A program made the translations under genes and the position numbers. The notes under the pieces were generated by a model. The model did no database searches, had not been told where the DNA came from, and worked only from the letters and a program-made list of their open reading frames with translations. A DNA stretch of 64,000 bases from assembly GCA_035380245.1 (NCBI GenBank), contig DAOSXA010000001.1, positions 248,001 to 312,000 on the forward strand. Reading direction: 5' to 3'. This DNA comes from Candidatus Zixiibacteriota bacterium (GTDB lineage Bacteria; Zixibacteria; MSB-5A5; GN15; FEB-12). Below are positions 49,853-58,972 of the stretch, in pieces (the first letter of the stretch is position 1; every line of letters starts with the position of its first letter).

Positions 49853-50197
49853 ATGCCGGTTATCAAATACGAAGACATAGAATACACACCGATCATTATG
49901 GACGGTGTGCGCGATGCCTCCAAAGCGGTGCCGATGAACGCCGATATCTGGCCCGAGCATGTGGTACGCACGTTTCGACTCAAGCCGGGCGGTTGCACCC
50001 CTCGCCATTCTCACGACTGGGAACATGTCAACTACATCATGAAGGGGCGCGGGAAACTTACTATCGACGGAGAGGCTCACGAACTGGCCGCCGGGGATTT
50101 TGCCTTCGTACCGCCGAACGCCAATCACCAGTTCGAGAATCCGTTCGATGAGGAGCTGGAGTTCATCTGTATCGTCCCGGAGCGCGGCGAGTACTAG
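49853..50197 (+). CDS. Cupin domain-containing protein
   Basis: 114-residue single cupin (beta-barrel). Metal-binding motif 1: TPRHSHDWEHVNYIMKGRG (H-x-H with a later E and H); motif 2: AGDFAFVPPNANHQFEN with its His. Such proteins are dioxygenases, isomerases or sugar/metabolite sensors; no substrate can be named. It stands between the SANT-like gene and tRNA-Lys, with a structured-looking leader. Confidence 0.88.
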   Translation: MPVIKYEDIEYTPIIMDGVRDASKAVPMNADIWPEHVVRTFRLKPGGCTPRHSHDWEHVNYIMKGRGKLTIDGEAHELAAGDFAFVPPNANHQFENPFDEELEFICIVPERGEY

Positions 50198-50334
50198 GCG
50201 CGGCCGGTTTCGGTCGGGCTCACGGGCGGCGTTTTTTCCCTCGCCGGGACCGGGATCAAGCGTATTATATTTGGCCGGCTCGTTAGCAAGCAGACCGAGG
50301 ATTGAGAAGGGCCTAATTTGGCCTGTAAAATTCC

Positions 50335-50362
50335 TTGCCATTTTTGGGCAAGCCTATATATT
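50335..50362 (+). promoter_or_regulatory. Candidate promoter for tRNA-Lys
   Basis: TTGCCA (50335-50340), 16-bp spacer, TATATT (50357-50362), about 90 bases before the tRNA. A weaker alternative is TTGACG (50382-50387) with TGAAAT (50405-50410). Confidence 0.4.
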
Positions 50363-50454
50363 CTCTGCGCAGGCCGAGCCCTTGACGGTTTGGTTTTAGT
50401 TCTTTGAAATAGACGACTACCAGTCAAGCGTGTAAACGTTTGTTCTTTTTTTGT

Positions 50455-50527
<73 letters not shown>

Positions 50528-50617
50528 CTTTTTTATTGGGGGAAATTGAGCTTTGTCAGGTTCCAAGGAAGCTGACGCCTCTTCTCGTAGCTTCCGGGAC
50601 GCAAAGGAGTGACATCT

Positions 50618-51151
50618 ATGACCAAACGCAGGCGGCTCGCCGAGGTCGCGGAGCAAATGGCCCGTAAGCCGTTCCACGGAAAAGTCCTCGGACTAAGGTC
50701 CAACCTCAAACCCATAACCGACCGCTTTCCCAAGGGACCGCGAAGCGAGTTCGACGGCTCCTGGTGCGCGGCTTTTGTCTACCATTGTTTCCGCTCGGCC
50801 GGATTCGACCTGCCCCCCCAATACCCCACCAAAGCGTTCGGCTCGTTCGCATCGGTGCGAGCCTGGCTCGAATGGTCCAAGCGACCGGAGAACGGCTTCT
50901 ACATCTCCGTGAATCATGCCCGTTACAAGCCCGCTCCGGGAGATATCATAATCTACGACAACATTTTCGATCCCGGCCCCCACGACCATATTGGGATTGT
51001 GATAAAAGCCTCCAAGACGCAGCTCACCGTCGCCGAGGGAAACGTCAACAACCTCTCGGCGGTGGTGGAACGACCGCTTCGTCGCAACGTGCGCGGCCTC
51101 ATTCGCGTCCCGGAGGATTACAGCTTCGCGCGCACCCACGACCGGCTCTAA
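50618..51151 (+). CDS. CHAP-like (NlpC/P60 superfamily) amidase domain protein
   Basis: 177 residues. The Cys nucleophile is in GSWCAAFVYHCFRSAGF, the His in PHDHIGIVIKA, and a polar third residue in EGNVNN, the order of CHAP/NlpC papain-like peptidases that cut peptidoglycan peptides or amides. No signal peptide, so it is cytoplasmic or exported another way. The N-terminal 45 residues are basic. ATG 50618 has AAAGGAG at proper spacing; GTG 50609 does not. It lies just after tRNA-Lys and convergent to the DUF2339 gene. Confidence 0.8.
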   Translation: MTKRRRLAEVAEQMARKPFHGKVLGLRSNLKPITDRFPKGPRSEFDGSWCAAFVYHCFRSAGFDLPPQYPTKAFGSFASVRAWLEWSKRPENGFYISVNHARYKPAPGDIIIYDNIFDPGPHDHIGIVIKASKTQLTVAEGNVNNLSAVVERPLRRNVRGLIRVPEDYSFARTHDRL

Positions 51152-51182
51152 CTACGCACACACACCACCCCCGCGCGGTCGG

Positions 51183-53276
51183 TCACGTCTTGTCCGAGGA
51201 AGACTCCCCCGCGTTCTTCTTCCAGAGCTTCGGGAAATAATAGCTGAGGGCCAGGAACACGCCCCCGAATCCGATGAAAAGCAACACGCGCCAGATTGTC
51301 TCGATCCGGGCCAGATCGACTACGAACATCTTGGCCACCACCAGCATCAGCGTGCCAAGTCCGACCAGACGCGCCAAATGGACGTTACGTCGCAGACCGG
51401 TAATCAACAGGATTGCGCCGAAAACACCCCAGGCGACCGAGATGTACCCCTGCCCGTTTTCCAGCGGCAAGAGCTCCCGAGCCAGCCAGGCCAGAAAACC
51501 GACGTGAGCTGCAAGCAAATAGGTCCGCTTCTCAGCCTCGTTCGCGAGGAGAAAAGTCGTGCCCGCGATCAGAATCAGCGGCAAGAGATTGAAAGCGGCA
51601 TCCGGATTGAAAAACGCCGGTCCTACGAGGCGCGGTTCGGCCATGCGGGAGGCCACAAAGACCGCCGTGCCCAACCAGAACACGTGAGAGAAAACTCGGA
51701 GAACGACGTCCTTCAGCCTCCACGCCAGCACGCTGAGGACCGCTGCTTCGAGCGTCACCAGGAAAAGGTGCAGGTTGCCTTCGAACTCGCGACCCAACAA
51801 CCTTGCCAGAGAAAGCGCCGCGACGATCACGTAGATCCAACGGGTGTCGGGTTCGTTCCAAACGAAAGCCGCCGCCCCAACGCAGGCGATTGTCCAGAGA
51901 TCGACCAGGTTCGCCTCGCTGAAAAACCCGAGGGCTCCGGAGGGATCGACGATGAGCCTGGACCAAAGACCGATGACCACCGCCGCGAACAGCAGATGCC
52001 CGCCGAGAGAGACTCGCCGGTCGGACAGGTGCCGGCCAATGACGAGCAGAGTCAGAGCTTCGCTCGACAGAACGAACCTGAGGGTATCGCCCGAGAGCAG
52101 GTTGATCAAAGCCAGAGTGAACAACACGATCCCGACCGCCGCCTGAGTGAACGAGAGGTCTCGGAGCGATGGGATCGTTTTCAGATACACTGCGGCCAGG
52201 GCGTAAATCGGAACAACGGCCATGTTGACCCAACCGATAACATGCGGATCGATGTTGGACCAGGTCGCGTAGGACAGCATGAGCGCCAGGAGCACCGGGC
52301 CAACCGAAAGCAGGTGCACATGCCGATCCAGCACGGTCTGGGCCATACTGCCGATGCCGGAGTCGCCGATGCCGAGTCGTTCGATCCTCCATCGTGTCGG
52401 CGCTTTGACCGCAGCCACCCGTCGCGCCACCGGAGTTATCCAGAAGGTCAGCCAGGCCGTGACCAGACCGGCCTGCATCGCCCAGCGGTCGCCGTCCACG
52501 ACTGTCCATGAATCCATTTCGAGGTCAATAACACCAATCGCGAGGACGATCCAGCCGCCGATCGCCGAGAGCCAGAGCAACAGCCGCCAGCCTTTGTAGA
52601 AATAGACCGCCGCCGCCGAAACGAAAACCAAACAGGTGTAGAGAACCAGACCGGGGAGATTGCCCGAGCCGGTGTAGAGCAGGAATGGCGTCCCCAGCGC
52701 ACCGGCGGTGCCTATCACGGAGAAAAACGCTCGATCCTGCCGCAGAGCGATCACAAACGATCCGACCGAGATCGCCACCATCCCCGCAAAGGCGACCGGA
52801 TAAGTTATCAACTCGAAGAGCTGGAAGGCCGAGAAACAGGTGATGTAGAAGGTCCCGATGCTCCCCCCCAGCAACACCTGACCGAAGGCGGGACGTCGGC
52901 CGTAGAGATGCAGACCAAACAACAGCAGGATCATCCCTACTCCCAGTCCGAACAGATGTCGCACGAGCGGATTGATCCAGCCCTGATCGATCGAATATTT
53001 GAAGGCAAACGCCACCCCGAACAGGGTCAGGCCAATTCCCACGATCTTGAGCCAGAAATCACCTCCGCGCATGTTGGCCGGCAACTTCCAGGACGACGAT
53101 GTGGGCGGTTTCGGGGGCAGCGTCGGTATTTTCGGGACCGGTTTGATCCTGGACGGTTGCCCCGGAGGCGGCAGAGGCTGCGAGGTGAGCTGCCCCAGCA
53201 CCTTCTTGATTTCTGCGATGTCGTTTTCGAGCCGACCGACTCGCTCGCGAAGTTCTCGTTCCTCGGGTTGATCCAC
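51183..53276 (-). CDS. DUF2339 family polytopic membrane protein
   Basis: 697 residues. The N-terminal about 35 residues are a coiled coil (ERVGRLENDIAEIKKVLGQL), then a Pro-rich linker (PPPGQPSRIKPVPKIPTLPP), then about 20 or more hydrophobic helices filling the rest, ending in a Lys-rich tail. The coiled coil, Pro linker and long helix array with GDFWLKIVGIGLTLFGVAFA at the start match DUF2339. Function is unknown. Confidence 0.8.
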   Translation of the reverse strand: MDQPEERELRERVGRLENDIAEIKKVLGQLTSQPLPPPGQPSRIKPVPKIPTLPPKPPTSSSWKLPANMRGGDFWLKIVGIGLTLFGVAFAFKYSIDQGWINPLVRHLFGLGVGMILLLFGLHLYGRRPAFGQVLLGGSIGTFYITCFSAFQLFELITYPVAFAGMVAISVGSFVIALRQDRAFFSVIGTAGALGTPFLLYTGSGNLPGLVLYTCLVFVSAAAVYFYKGWRLLLWLSAIGGWIVLAIGVIDLEMDSWTVVDGDRWAMQAGLVTAWLTFWITPVARRVAAVKAPTRWRIERLGIGDSGIGSMAQTVLDRHVHLLSVGPVLLALMLSYATWSNIDPHVIGWVNMAVVPIYALAAVYLKTIPSLRDLSFTQAAVGIVLFTLALINLLSGDTLRFVLSSEALTLLVIGRHLSDRRVSLGGHLLFAAVVIGLWSRLIVDPSGALGFFSEANLVDLWTIACVGAAAFVWNEPDTRWIYVIVAALSLARLLGREFEGNLHLFLVTLEAAVLSVLAWRLKDVVLRVFSHVFWLGTAVFVASRMAEPRLVGPAFFNPDAAFNLLPLILIAGTTFLLANEAEKRTYLLAAHVGFLAWLARELLPLENGQGYISVAWGVFGAILLITGLRRNVHLARLVGLGTLMLVVAKMFVVDLARIETIWRVLLFIGFGGVFLALSYYFPKLWKKNAGESSSDKT

Positions 53277-53477
53277 CGCGCCTGCCTTTCCGTGTCACAC
53301 CTGTGAATAATCCAATCAACGAGATAGTATGCGAACACACCGCGACAGGGCCAACATAAAAGGAATTGAGGGTCGTGTGGGAGGCGGTCAGTTCCCAAGG
53401 TTCTTAATCCACATCCACACGCCAACGACTCGGGATCGCAAGCAGTAATGTTGCCTGCAACCTGACATCGGTTCGAC

Positions 53478-54479
53478 TCATGAAAGTTCGAACTCGGTCC
53501 AGTCGAGGTCGACGAACGGTGTGCGGTCGATGATGCGCGAGCGGTTACGATCAATATATGCCCGGCAGAATTCATCGAAACCATCAGAATCAAATCCGCG
53601 ATAAATCGCCACATACAAAACCATCTGGCGGCGACGGAGAATTTTGGGGATCATCTCCCGCCACTTGTTGTCCAGTCCGAATTCGGTTCGATACCCCTCC
53701 AGTAGTCGAGTCAGAAATTCGCGTGAAAAAGCTCGTATCTCCGCCTCGGTTCCCTTCTTCGGGACAGCGTAGAAAAGCGCTATAGCCAGATCGGCAATGA
53801 AGAAATCATAAGCGGAGTCATCGAAATCGAACAGGGTCGGCCGGTCGCCGTCGAAAAAGATATTCCCGGTATGGGCATCGACATGGCAGAGACCGTAAGA
53901 ATCGCCGTCGGTCGGGATCGAACGCAAATCATCCAGCAGTTCCTCAAAACGGTCGCCGATGATTTCGTCCCCCTCGGGCAGATAGTCGCGGTAGGCAACG
54001 AAATCGTGCTCCTCGTGCCAGTTCCAGCGGCGGACAGTCTCGGAGGGAGGTTGGTAGTCGCGGGTAAGACGATGCATCCGGCCATGCATGACACCCCGAT
54101 TGAAAGTCATTGCCGGGGTCCATTGATCGCGTTCCACCATACTGCCGGGAGCTTTTTCGAATAACACCGCCACGAAACCATCGGCATCGGTCTCGATATA
54201 CTCGGTCAGATTCCCCTCGCGTGATCGCAGCGGCACACAGACCGGAGCACCTTTGCCCGCCAGAAAATCGATCCAGTCCAACTCGGCCTCGACCTTGTCC
54301 CGCGTGCGATGGGTGTGATGGGTTAGGCGCAGAATGCAGGGGCGTCCCTCGCGGACACCCTCAAGGACGAGATTTTCAAAACCATCGAGCAACTTGAGTG
54401 ATTTTGGCTCCACCAGAAAACGATGAGCGAATTCAGTGCGGATTTTGTCGGTGAATCGGGCTTCTATTTCGGCTTTCAT
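53478..54479 (-). CDS. Aminoglycoside phosphotransferase-like kinase family protein
   Basis: 333 residues with the APH/ChoK fold: ATP-site strands near the N-terminus (EGRPCILRLTHHTHRT), catalytic HVDAHTGNIFFDGDRPT and metal-binding LFDFDDSAYDFFIADLAIAL. The H-x-D-x-H-x-G-N and D-F-D-D pairs are intact. Members phosphorylate antibiotics, choline, homoserine, or protein (SrkA/YihE); the target is not known. It is 33 bases after the metallophosphoesterase gene on the same strand. Confidence 0.82.
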   Translation of the reverse strand: MKAEIEARFTDKIRTEFAHRFLVEPKSLKLLDGFENLVLEGVREGRPCILRLTHHTHRTRDKVEAELDWIDFLAGKGAPVCVPLRSREGNLTEYIETDADGFVAVLFEKAPGSMVERDQWTPAMTFNRGVMHGRMHRLTRDYQPPSETVRRWNWHEEHDFVAYRDYLPEGDEIIGDRFEELLDDLRSIPTDGDSYGLCHVDAHTGNIFFDGDRPTLFDFDDSAYDFFIADLAIALFYAVPKKGTEAEIRAFSREFLTRLLEGYRTEFGLDNKWREMIPKILRRRQMVLYVAIYRGFDSDGFDEFCRAYIDRNRSRIIDRTPFVDLDWTEFELS

Positions 54480-54512
54480 TTGTTTCTTAGCCTTATCTTC
54501 TCATGCTATGAG

Positions 54513-55313
54513 TTATATCCAGGGCCAATCGGTCGGTTGTTGAATTTCGGGGCGACCGTAAGTTGCTCCTCCGACGCGGACCTCGAGATTGGGAACCGGC
54601 TCGTATCGACATTGCCCGTGGGTGTGTCCACACAGTACTGTCATCCGTTTGTCGGGATACCGGTCCATGTGGTCGACGAGTACTTCTCCCACCCGCTTGC
54701 AGGCATAAAACGGCAGCCACATGCGATCGGTTGGTTTACCTCGAAAAAGGCTTGCCTCCTCGAATGGCGGCACATGGGTAACGACAATCACATGCTGCGA
54801 CTGATTCAGCGCCTCGGGTAAAATCCGGTTGAAATGATCAGCTGCTTCCTGCGTGAACGCCTGCATATTCCGCAGTCGCTCTGACAGATCCACGTTCAGG
54901 TCCCCGATGAGTACATGATCGGCGAGTTGAACCTCGGAGTGTTCATAGTCACCGAAACGGCCGTCGGCCCAGGAGCTATGACCGATAAGCGATGTGGTTT
55001 CATCGAGCATGATCACTTCGCTTCGGTCCAGCCAGTGCAGGTTCCGGGAACGGGCGACAATCTCAATGGTTTGCATTTTTACTGTAGCGAAAGCCCCGTG
55101 GAAAAAGTCGTGGTTTCCGAGAACAAAATAGATCGGCACGTTAAAGGTCTTGTCGATCTGAGCGAAGTACTCATTGTCTCGCTCGGCGGTGCCGATATCA
55201 CCGCTGATCAGAACCGCTTGCGGCCGGTACCCCGCGACCATGCTGAGAAAATCATGGATACTCTCGTTGTCGAGGTGGTCAAAGTGAATGTCCGTAAGCC
55301 AACAAAGTCTCAT
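54513..55313 (-). CDS. Calcineurin-like metallophosphoesterase
   Basis: 266 residues, with the complete binuclear-metal motif set: D-x-H in LTDIHFDH, GDIGTAERD, GNHDFFHG, HVPPFEEA, and GHTHGQ near the C-terminus. Hydrolyses phosphomono- or diesters; substrate unknown. It forms a two-gene unit with the downstream kinase-like gene. Confidence 0.88.
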   Translation of the reverse strand: MRLCWLTDIHFDHLDNESIHDFLSMVAGYRPQAVLISGDIGTAERDNEYFAQIDKTFNVPIYFVLGNHDFFHGAFATVKMQTIEIVARSRNLHWLDRSEVIMLDETTSLIGHSSWADGRFGDYEHSEVQLADHVLIGDLNVDLSERLRNMQAFTQEAADHFNRILPEALNQSQHVIVVTHVPPFEEASLFRGKPTDRMWLPFYACKRVGEVLVDHMDRYPDKRMTVLCGHTHGQCRYEPVPNLEVRVGGATYGRPEIQQPTDWPWI

Positions 55314-55497
55314 AGCGTCCCGAGAAACATGAGTCGTTCATAAAGTAACGGTCTAATCAGGCCCGAAGTTACGATAATACAACAGCGGTAGGGCTTAAAC
55401 CAGAAGTGTTTTAATTGATCGCTATTGGATAAAGGCTGAACTCCGACTCAGCGGGATCGGGCCTCAGATTATAGATTGCCCACACATTGACATCACC

Positions 55498-56352
55498 TTA
55501 CTCGATCGTCCAGGTCTGGAGTTGGTGCTCCGGCAGGAGAACGCGGTCTGCTACCAGAGTCTGGCTCTCGGGATGCCCCTTGGGAGGTCTCCGGGGGGCA
55601 AGATGCATCATGGCAACGGTTCGCGGTCGGATGAGATCGTGAATGAGCTTCTGGACGAAGGTCATACGCGGGCGTTCGTCCCACCAGTCGACCATGGCGA
55701 GGTCAATCGGTTCCTGGCCGAAACCGTACCTGGTGTAGCGTTCGTAGTCGTTGATGTCGGCATCGCCGCTGTGATAGACGGTTCGGCCTTCGAACTGAAT
55801 GACATATTCGAGGTGGTCGACGTTGGCATGGACGTTATAGGTCTCACCGGTCAACGAGTCCAACTCCTGCGAGGCAGAATGTTTCGAGGGAAGCGCTCGC
55901 ACCAGAATCCCGTCGAACGTCAACTCGATGATCGAATCGGCGCGGGCCGGGACAATGTGAACACGGTCGTCAATCTGCTCGTACGAGGGAAGTAGCTCGA
56001 GACTATCTTCAGCCTGTGGCGGGCCGACAAACTGCGCATGGCGATTGTGCAACATGTTCTCGACCGTCAGGGCGGCGTCGAAATGGTCGGAGTGCACATG
56101 AGTGATGAGGATCAAATCCAGGTCATCGAATGGGGGCGCTGCCTCACGGATCAACGCCACCACCGAGTCGCTGGGCATGGCGTAGTAGATGCTTTGCTTC
56201 GATGTAAGGAGACCGTCGATAACGATCTTACTCTCCCCCGCCTCCAGAATGAAGCCACAGTTGGAAACGAAAGTTAGCTGAAGCGGTGACTTGGCGTTAT
56301 TGCTGCAGGAAATGATTAGTAGTGTCACGAGAAGAATCGGAAAGCGACGCAT
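55498..56352 (-). CDS. Metallo-beta-lactamase fold lipoprotein (UlaG-like)
   Basis: About 284 residues. Lipoprotein signal PILLVTLLIISC with the Cys near residue 16. Metal-binding H-x-H-x-D-H (THVHSDHFD) and later His/Asp (VYHSGDADINDYE); the MHLAPRRPP region supplies the C-terminal His. It lacks the extra features of true beta-lactamases and resembles UlaG-type phosphodiesterase/lactonases. ATG 56352 gives the lipoprotein signal; the frame is open to 56433 but that extension is not signal-like. Probably periplasmic and membrane-anchored. Confidence 0.8.
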   Translation of the reverse strand: MRRFPILLVTLLIISCSNNAKSPLQLTFVSNCGFILEAGESKIVIDGLLTSKQSIYYAMPSDSVVALIREAAPPFDDLDLILITHVHSDHFDAALTVENMLHNRHAQFVGPPQAEDSLELLPSYEQIDDRVHIVPARADSIIELTFDGILVRALPSKHSASQELDSLTGETYNVHANVDHLEYVIQFEGRTVYHSGDADINDYERYTRYGFGQEPIDLAMVDWWDERPRMTFVQKLIHDLIRPRTVAMMHLAPRRPPKGHPESQTLVADRVLLPEHQLQTWTIE

Positions 56353-56437
56353 CAAACTTACCTGAATTATAATAATTGCTAAGTCTTTAGCATTAAAGAC
56401 GTCATTATCCAGGAAATGTTCAATTGATGACAACCAT

Positions 56438-56659
56438 TCAAGAATACAGTCCGATCAGAAAAAGCGTCACCGCCAGAACGGCAAGGATAATCCGTACCAC
56501 TGGAATCAGCACGGTGCGATTTCGGTCGTGCCAGGCGGCCAAACCACGCAGGCCAATTGCGTTCAGGACGCCAATCCGAAGCGACATCATCTGCGGTACG
56601 ATCGGCACTAATGCGAGCACGATGATCGACACAATGATAAGCAAGGCGGCCTGAGACAT
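56438..56659 (-). CDS. Small two-helix membrane protein (73 aa)
   Basis: 73 residues with two hydrophobic helices (ALLIIVSIIVLALVPIVP, VRIILAVLAVTLFLIGLY) around a short basic loop. It has a strong AAGGAGG ribosome site just before its ATG, the main evidence that it is real. Function unknown. It lies 85 bases upstream of the MBL-fold gene on the same strand. Confidence 0.65.
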   Translation of the reverse strand: MSQAALLIIVSIIVLALVPIVPQMMSLRIGVLNAIGLRGLAAWHDRNRTVLIPVVRIILAVLAVTLFLIGLYS

Positions 56660-56852
56660 AACAACCTCCTTGTGAGAGTGTTTCCGTAATTACAGCCGAT
56701 TCAACGGAATATTCAATAGAAAAGAAACCATACTTCCCCAATCCTGAATAGCGTGGTGGATATTCTATCCATGTTTTAGATTTGATGAATGATAGTGCTG
56801 TTCGTCCTAAATGAGAAACCACAACTTTCTTAATGAGAAAAGGCACCGATTC

Positions 56853-57785
56853 ATGAGAACAGCATATCTGACAGCCATCCTCTTGATAATTCTTGTTCCG
56901 TTCGCAACGGGCGAAACCGCTTATGAGAATTTCCCCGCACTCACCGGACCGTATCTGGGTCAGACACCACCGGGAGACCAGGCAGTCGAGTTCGGCGCGG
57001 GTTTCATTGTACCGCCGGAGGGTTTCCACAGTTCGGCCGTGTTTTCTCCCGACAGCCGTGAGGTCGTTTGGACCTCCATGGGTCAGGTCACCTACTACTC
57101 CCGGATGGAGGACGGCCGTTGGACCAGGCCAGTCAGGATGATCATAGACACCGTTTATGGCATCGGCGAGGCCTGTTTCTCGCCCGACGGTAGCAGGTTA
57201 TACTTCCTCTACCGCAAGCCGCCGCCCGACGATCCGGTTGATCGGGAACGGATCTGGTATGTCGATCGAACCGCCTCGGGCTGGTCCGAGCCCCACCCGA
57301 TCGATTCCATCGTACGGGCCCATGCGACCCATTGGCAATTTACCATGGCCGGCAACGGCAACCTCTACTTCACCTCCGAGGACGGCGACGATCTGAACAG
57401 TCGGGGTATTTTCATGGCGCCCTGGTCTGAAGACGGCTACGGCGAACCGGTTAATTTGGGAGCCGGTGTTAATACCGATGTGAGGGACTTCTCTCCCTAT
57501 ATCGCTCCCGATGAGAGTTATCTCCTGTTCGCCAGGAGCGTGCCGGAAGAAAACAACCGCGCCGACCTGTTCGTGAGCTTCAAAGACTCACTTGGGAACT
57601 GGACCCAAGCAATCAATCTGGGCGATGATGTGAACAGCCTTCACAACGACGTCTGTCCGATGGTTACTCCTGACGGTCGGTTTCTTATCTTCCCTCGCAT
57701 TTCGGGCGAAATCAATGGATTGTTCTGGGTTTCGACCAGCGTAATTGACCGACTGAGACCGAACAGTGCCGGTGCCACCCGGTAA
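56853..57785 (+). CDS. Secreted beta-propeller (PD40/WD40-like) protein
   Basis: 310 residues: signal peptide TAYLTAILLIILVPFATG, then repeated TolB-like PD40 blades (AVFSPDSREVVWTSMGQVTY, ACFSPDGSRLYFLYRKPP, YIAPDESYLLFARSVPE, VTPDGRFLIFPRI). Such propellers bind proteins or ligands in the periplasm or outside. ATG 56853 is chosen for the signal peptide. It is followed 92 bases later by the FKBP gene. Confidence 0.82.
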   Translation: MRTAYLTAILLIILVPFATGETAYENFPALTGPYLGQTPPGDQAVEFGAGFIVPPEGFHSSAVFSPDSREVVWTSMGQVTYYSRMEDGRWTRPVRMIIDTVYGIGEACFSPDGSRLYFLYRKPPPDDPVDRERIWYVDRTASGWSEPHPIDSIVRAHATHWQFTMAGNGNLYFTSEDGDDLNSRGIFMAPWSEDGYGEPVNLGAGVNTDVRDFSPYIAPDESYLLFARSVPEENNRADLFVSFKDSLGNWTQAINLGDDVNSLHNDVCPMVTPDGRFLIFPRISGEINGLFWVSTSVIDRLRPNSAGATR

Positions 57786-57877
57786 TTACCGGAAGCCGAA
57801 AACCGCTTGCGCCGTTGCCATTCTCACCCATATTGTGCCTCGGTATAAGTTTTTTTAGCAATTATAAGGAGAATACC

Positions 57878-58306
57878 GTGGCTGTAGTAAAAGAGGGCGA
57901 TAAGGTTCGCATCCATTATGAAGGCAAGATGGAAGACGGCACTGTGTTCGACACCACCTATGCCCGGGGACCGCTCGAGCTTCAAATCGGGGAACACAAA
58001 ACGATAATGGGACTCGAGGACGGTCTGATTGGAATGGAAGTCGGAACCAGGAAAACGATCGTGGTGACTCCGATGAAAGGCTTCGGTCCCTGGACCCGCA
58101 ACAACATCATGCAGATCAATAAGTCCGATATTCCGGCAACGATCAAACCGCACCTCGGCCAGCGCCTTCAAATCCCGATGGAAGGGGGTAAGGTGGCCCA
58201 GGTTACGGTAACCAAGGTTGGTGATACGCGAATCGAGGTCGACGGCAACCATCCTTTGGCGGGCAAAACGCTGACCTTCGAGGTAGAACTGATGGGGATT
58301 CTTTAG
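57878..58306 (+). CDS. FKBP-type peptidyl-prolyl isomerase (SlyD-like)
   Basis: 142 residues, GTG start at 57878 with AAGGAG upstream. The FKBP core reads VRIHYEGKMEDGTVFDTTYA and PLELQIGEHKTIMGLEDGLI, with the IF-domain-like insert and HPLAGKTLTFEVELMGI typical of SlyD/FkpA-like proteins. It catalyses prolyl isomerisation and chaperones folding. The His-rich tail of SlyD is missing. The open frame upstream of the GTG (to 57815) has no ribosome site and looks spurious. Confidence 0.9.
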   Translation: MAVVKEGDKVRIHYEGKMEDGTVFDTTYARGPLELQIGEHKTIMGLEDGLIGMEVGTRKTIVVTPMKGFGPWTRNNIMQINKSDIPATIKPHLGQRLQIPMEGGKVAQVTVTKVGDTRIEVDGNHPLAGKTLTFEVELMGIL

Positions 58307-58450
58307 GTTCTTCACTGACTTAAAAATCCGATTGCGATTTGCCCTCGATTGATTATTTTGCAGCCCGTAGCATGAGTTGAGAATGAGCAATCCGGACTGA
58401 AAGCCCTCCGGGTGGATTTCCGGATATTATAAACCGTTTAGGAGGAAGCA

Positions 58451-58903
58451 ATGAAGCTGGATTCAGTCGATGCCGTCCTCGATTATGCGATCGAGAAAGA
58501 GGAGGACGCCGCCCGTTTCTATACTGACCTGGCCGGCAAAATGAAACACGAACACATGAAGGCGATATTCCGCGACTTTGCCGAGGAAGAGAAGCGTCAC
58601 AAGGCCAAGCTCCAGGGTGTCAAGGAAGGCAAGATCTTGATGAAATCCGAGAAGAAAGTAATGGATCTCAAGATCGGTGATCATTTGGTAGAGGTAGATC
58701 TTGATGCCGGCCTGGACTATCAGCAGGCATTAATCGTGGCAATGAAATCCGAAAAAGCCGCCTACAAGCTGTACACCGATTTAGCTTCCGCCGCCGAGGA
58801 CGATGGCATTCGCAACTTGTTCCTCAGCCTGGCTCAAGAAGAGGCCAAGCACAAGCTGCGCTTCGAGATTGAATACGACGACGTCATTCTGACGGAAAAC
58901 TAA
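58451..58903 (+). CDS. Ferritin-like / rubrerythrin-family diiron protein
   Basis: 150 residues, a four-helix ferritin-like bundle. Iron ligands are visible as E..E in the first helix (AIEKEEDAARFYTDLA), E-E-x-R-H in DFAEEEKRHKAKL, E in MKSEKAAYKLYTDLASAAED and E-E-A-K-H in LAQEEAKHKLRFEIE. Related to rubrerythrin domains that reduce peroxide, but the rubredoxin module is absent. A terminator follows. Confidence 0.88.
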   Translation: MKLDSVDAVLDYAIEKEEDAARFYTDLAGKMKHEHMKAIFRDFAEEEKRHKAKLQGVKEGKILMKSEKKVMDLKIGDHLVEVDLDAGLDYQQALIVAMKSEKAAYKLYTDLASAAEDDGIRNLFLSLAQEEAKHKLRFEIEYDDVILTEN

Positions 58904-58927
58904 TACCAATAGCGATAAACAGGTATG

Positions 58928-58956
58928 ACCGCGCTTTTACAGGCGCGGTTTTTTAT
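58928..58956 (+). terminator. Terminator after the ferritin-like gene
   Basis: 7-bp stem ACCGCGC / GCGCGGT (58928-58934, 58943-58949), 8-nt loop, then TTTTTATT. Confidence 0.85.
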
Positions 58957-58972
58957 TGGATGTGATTTCCGT

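Noticed and set aside
51378..52511. 377-codon plus-strand frame and its 325-codon minus-strand companion (51532-52509)
   Set aside because: Both overlap the DUF2339 membrane gene in other frames; composition is Arg/Gln/Pro-rich as expected for shadows of hydrophobic coding DNA.
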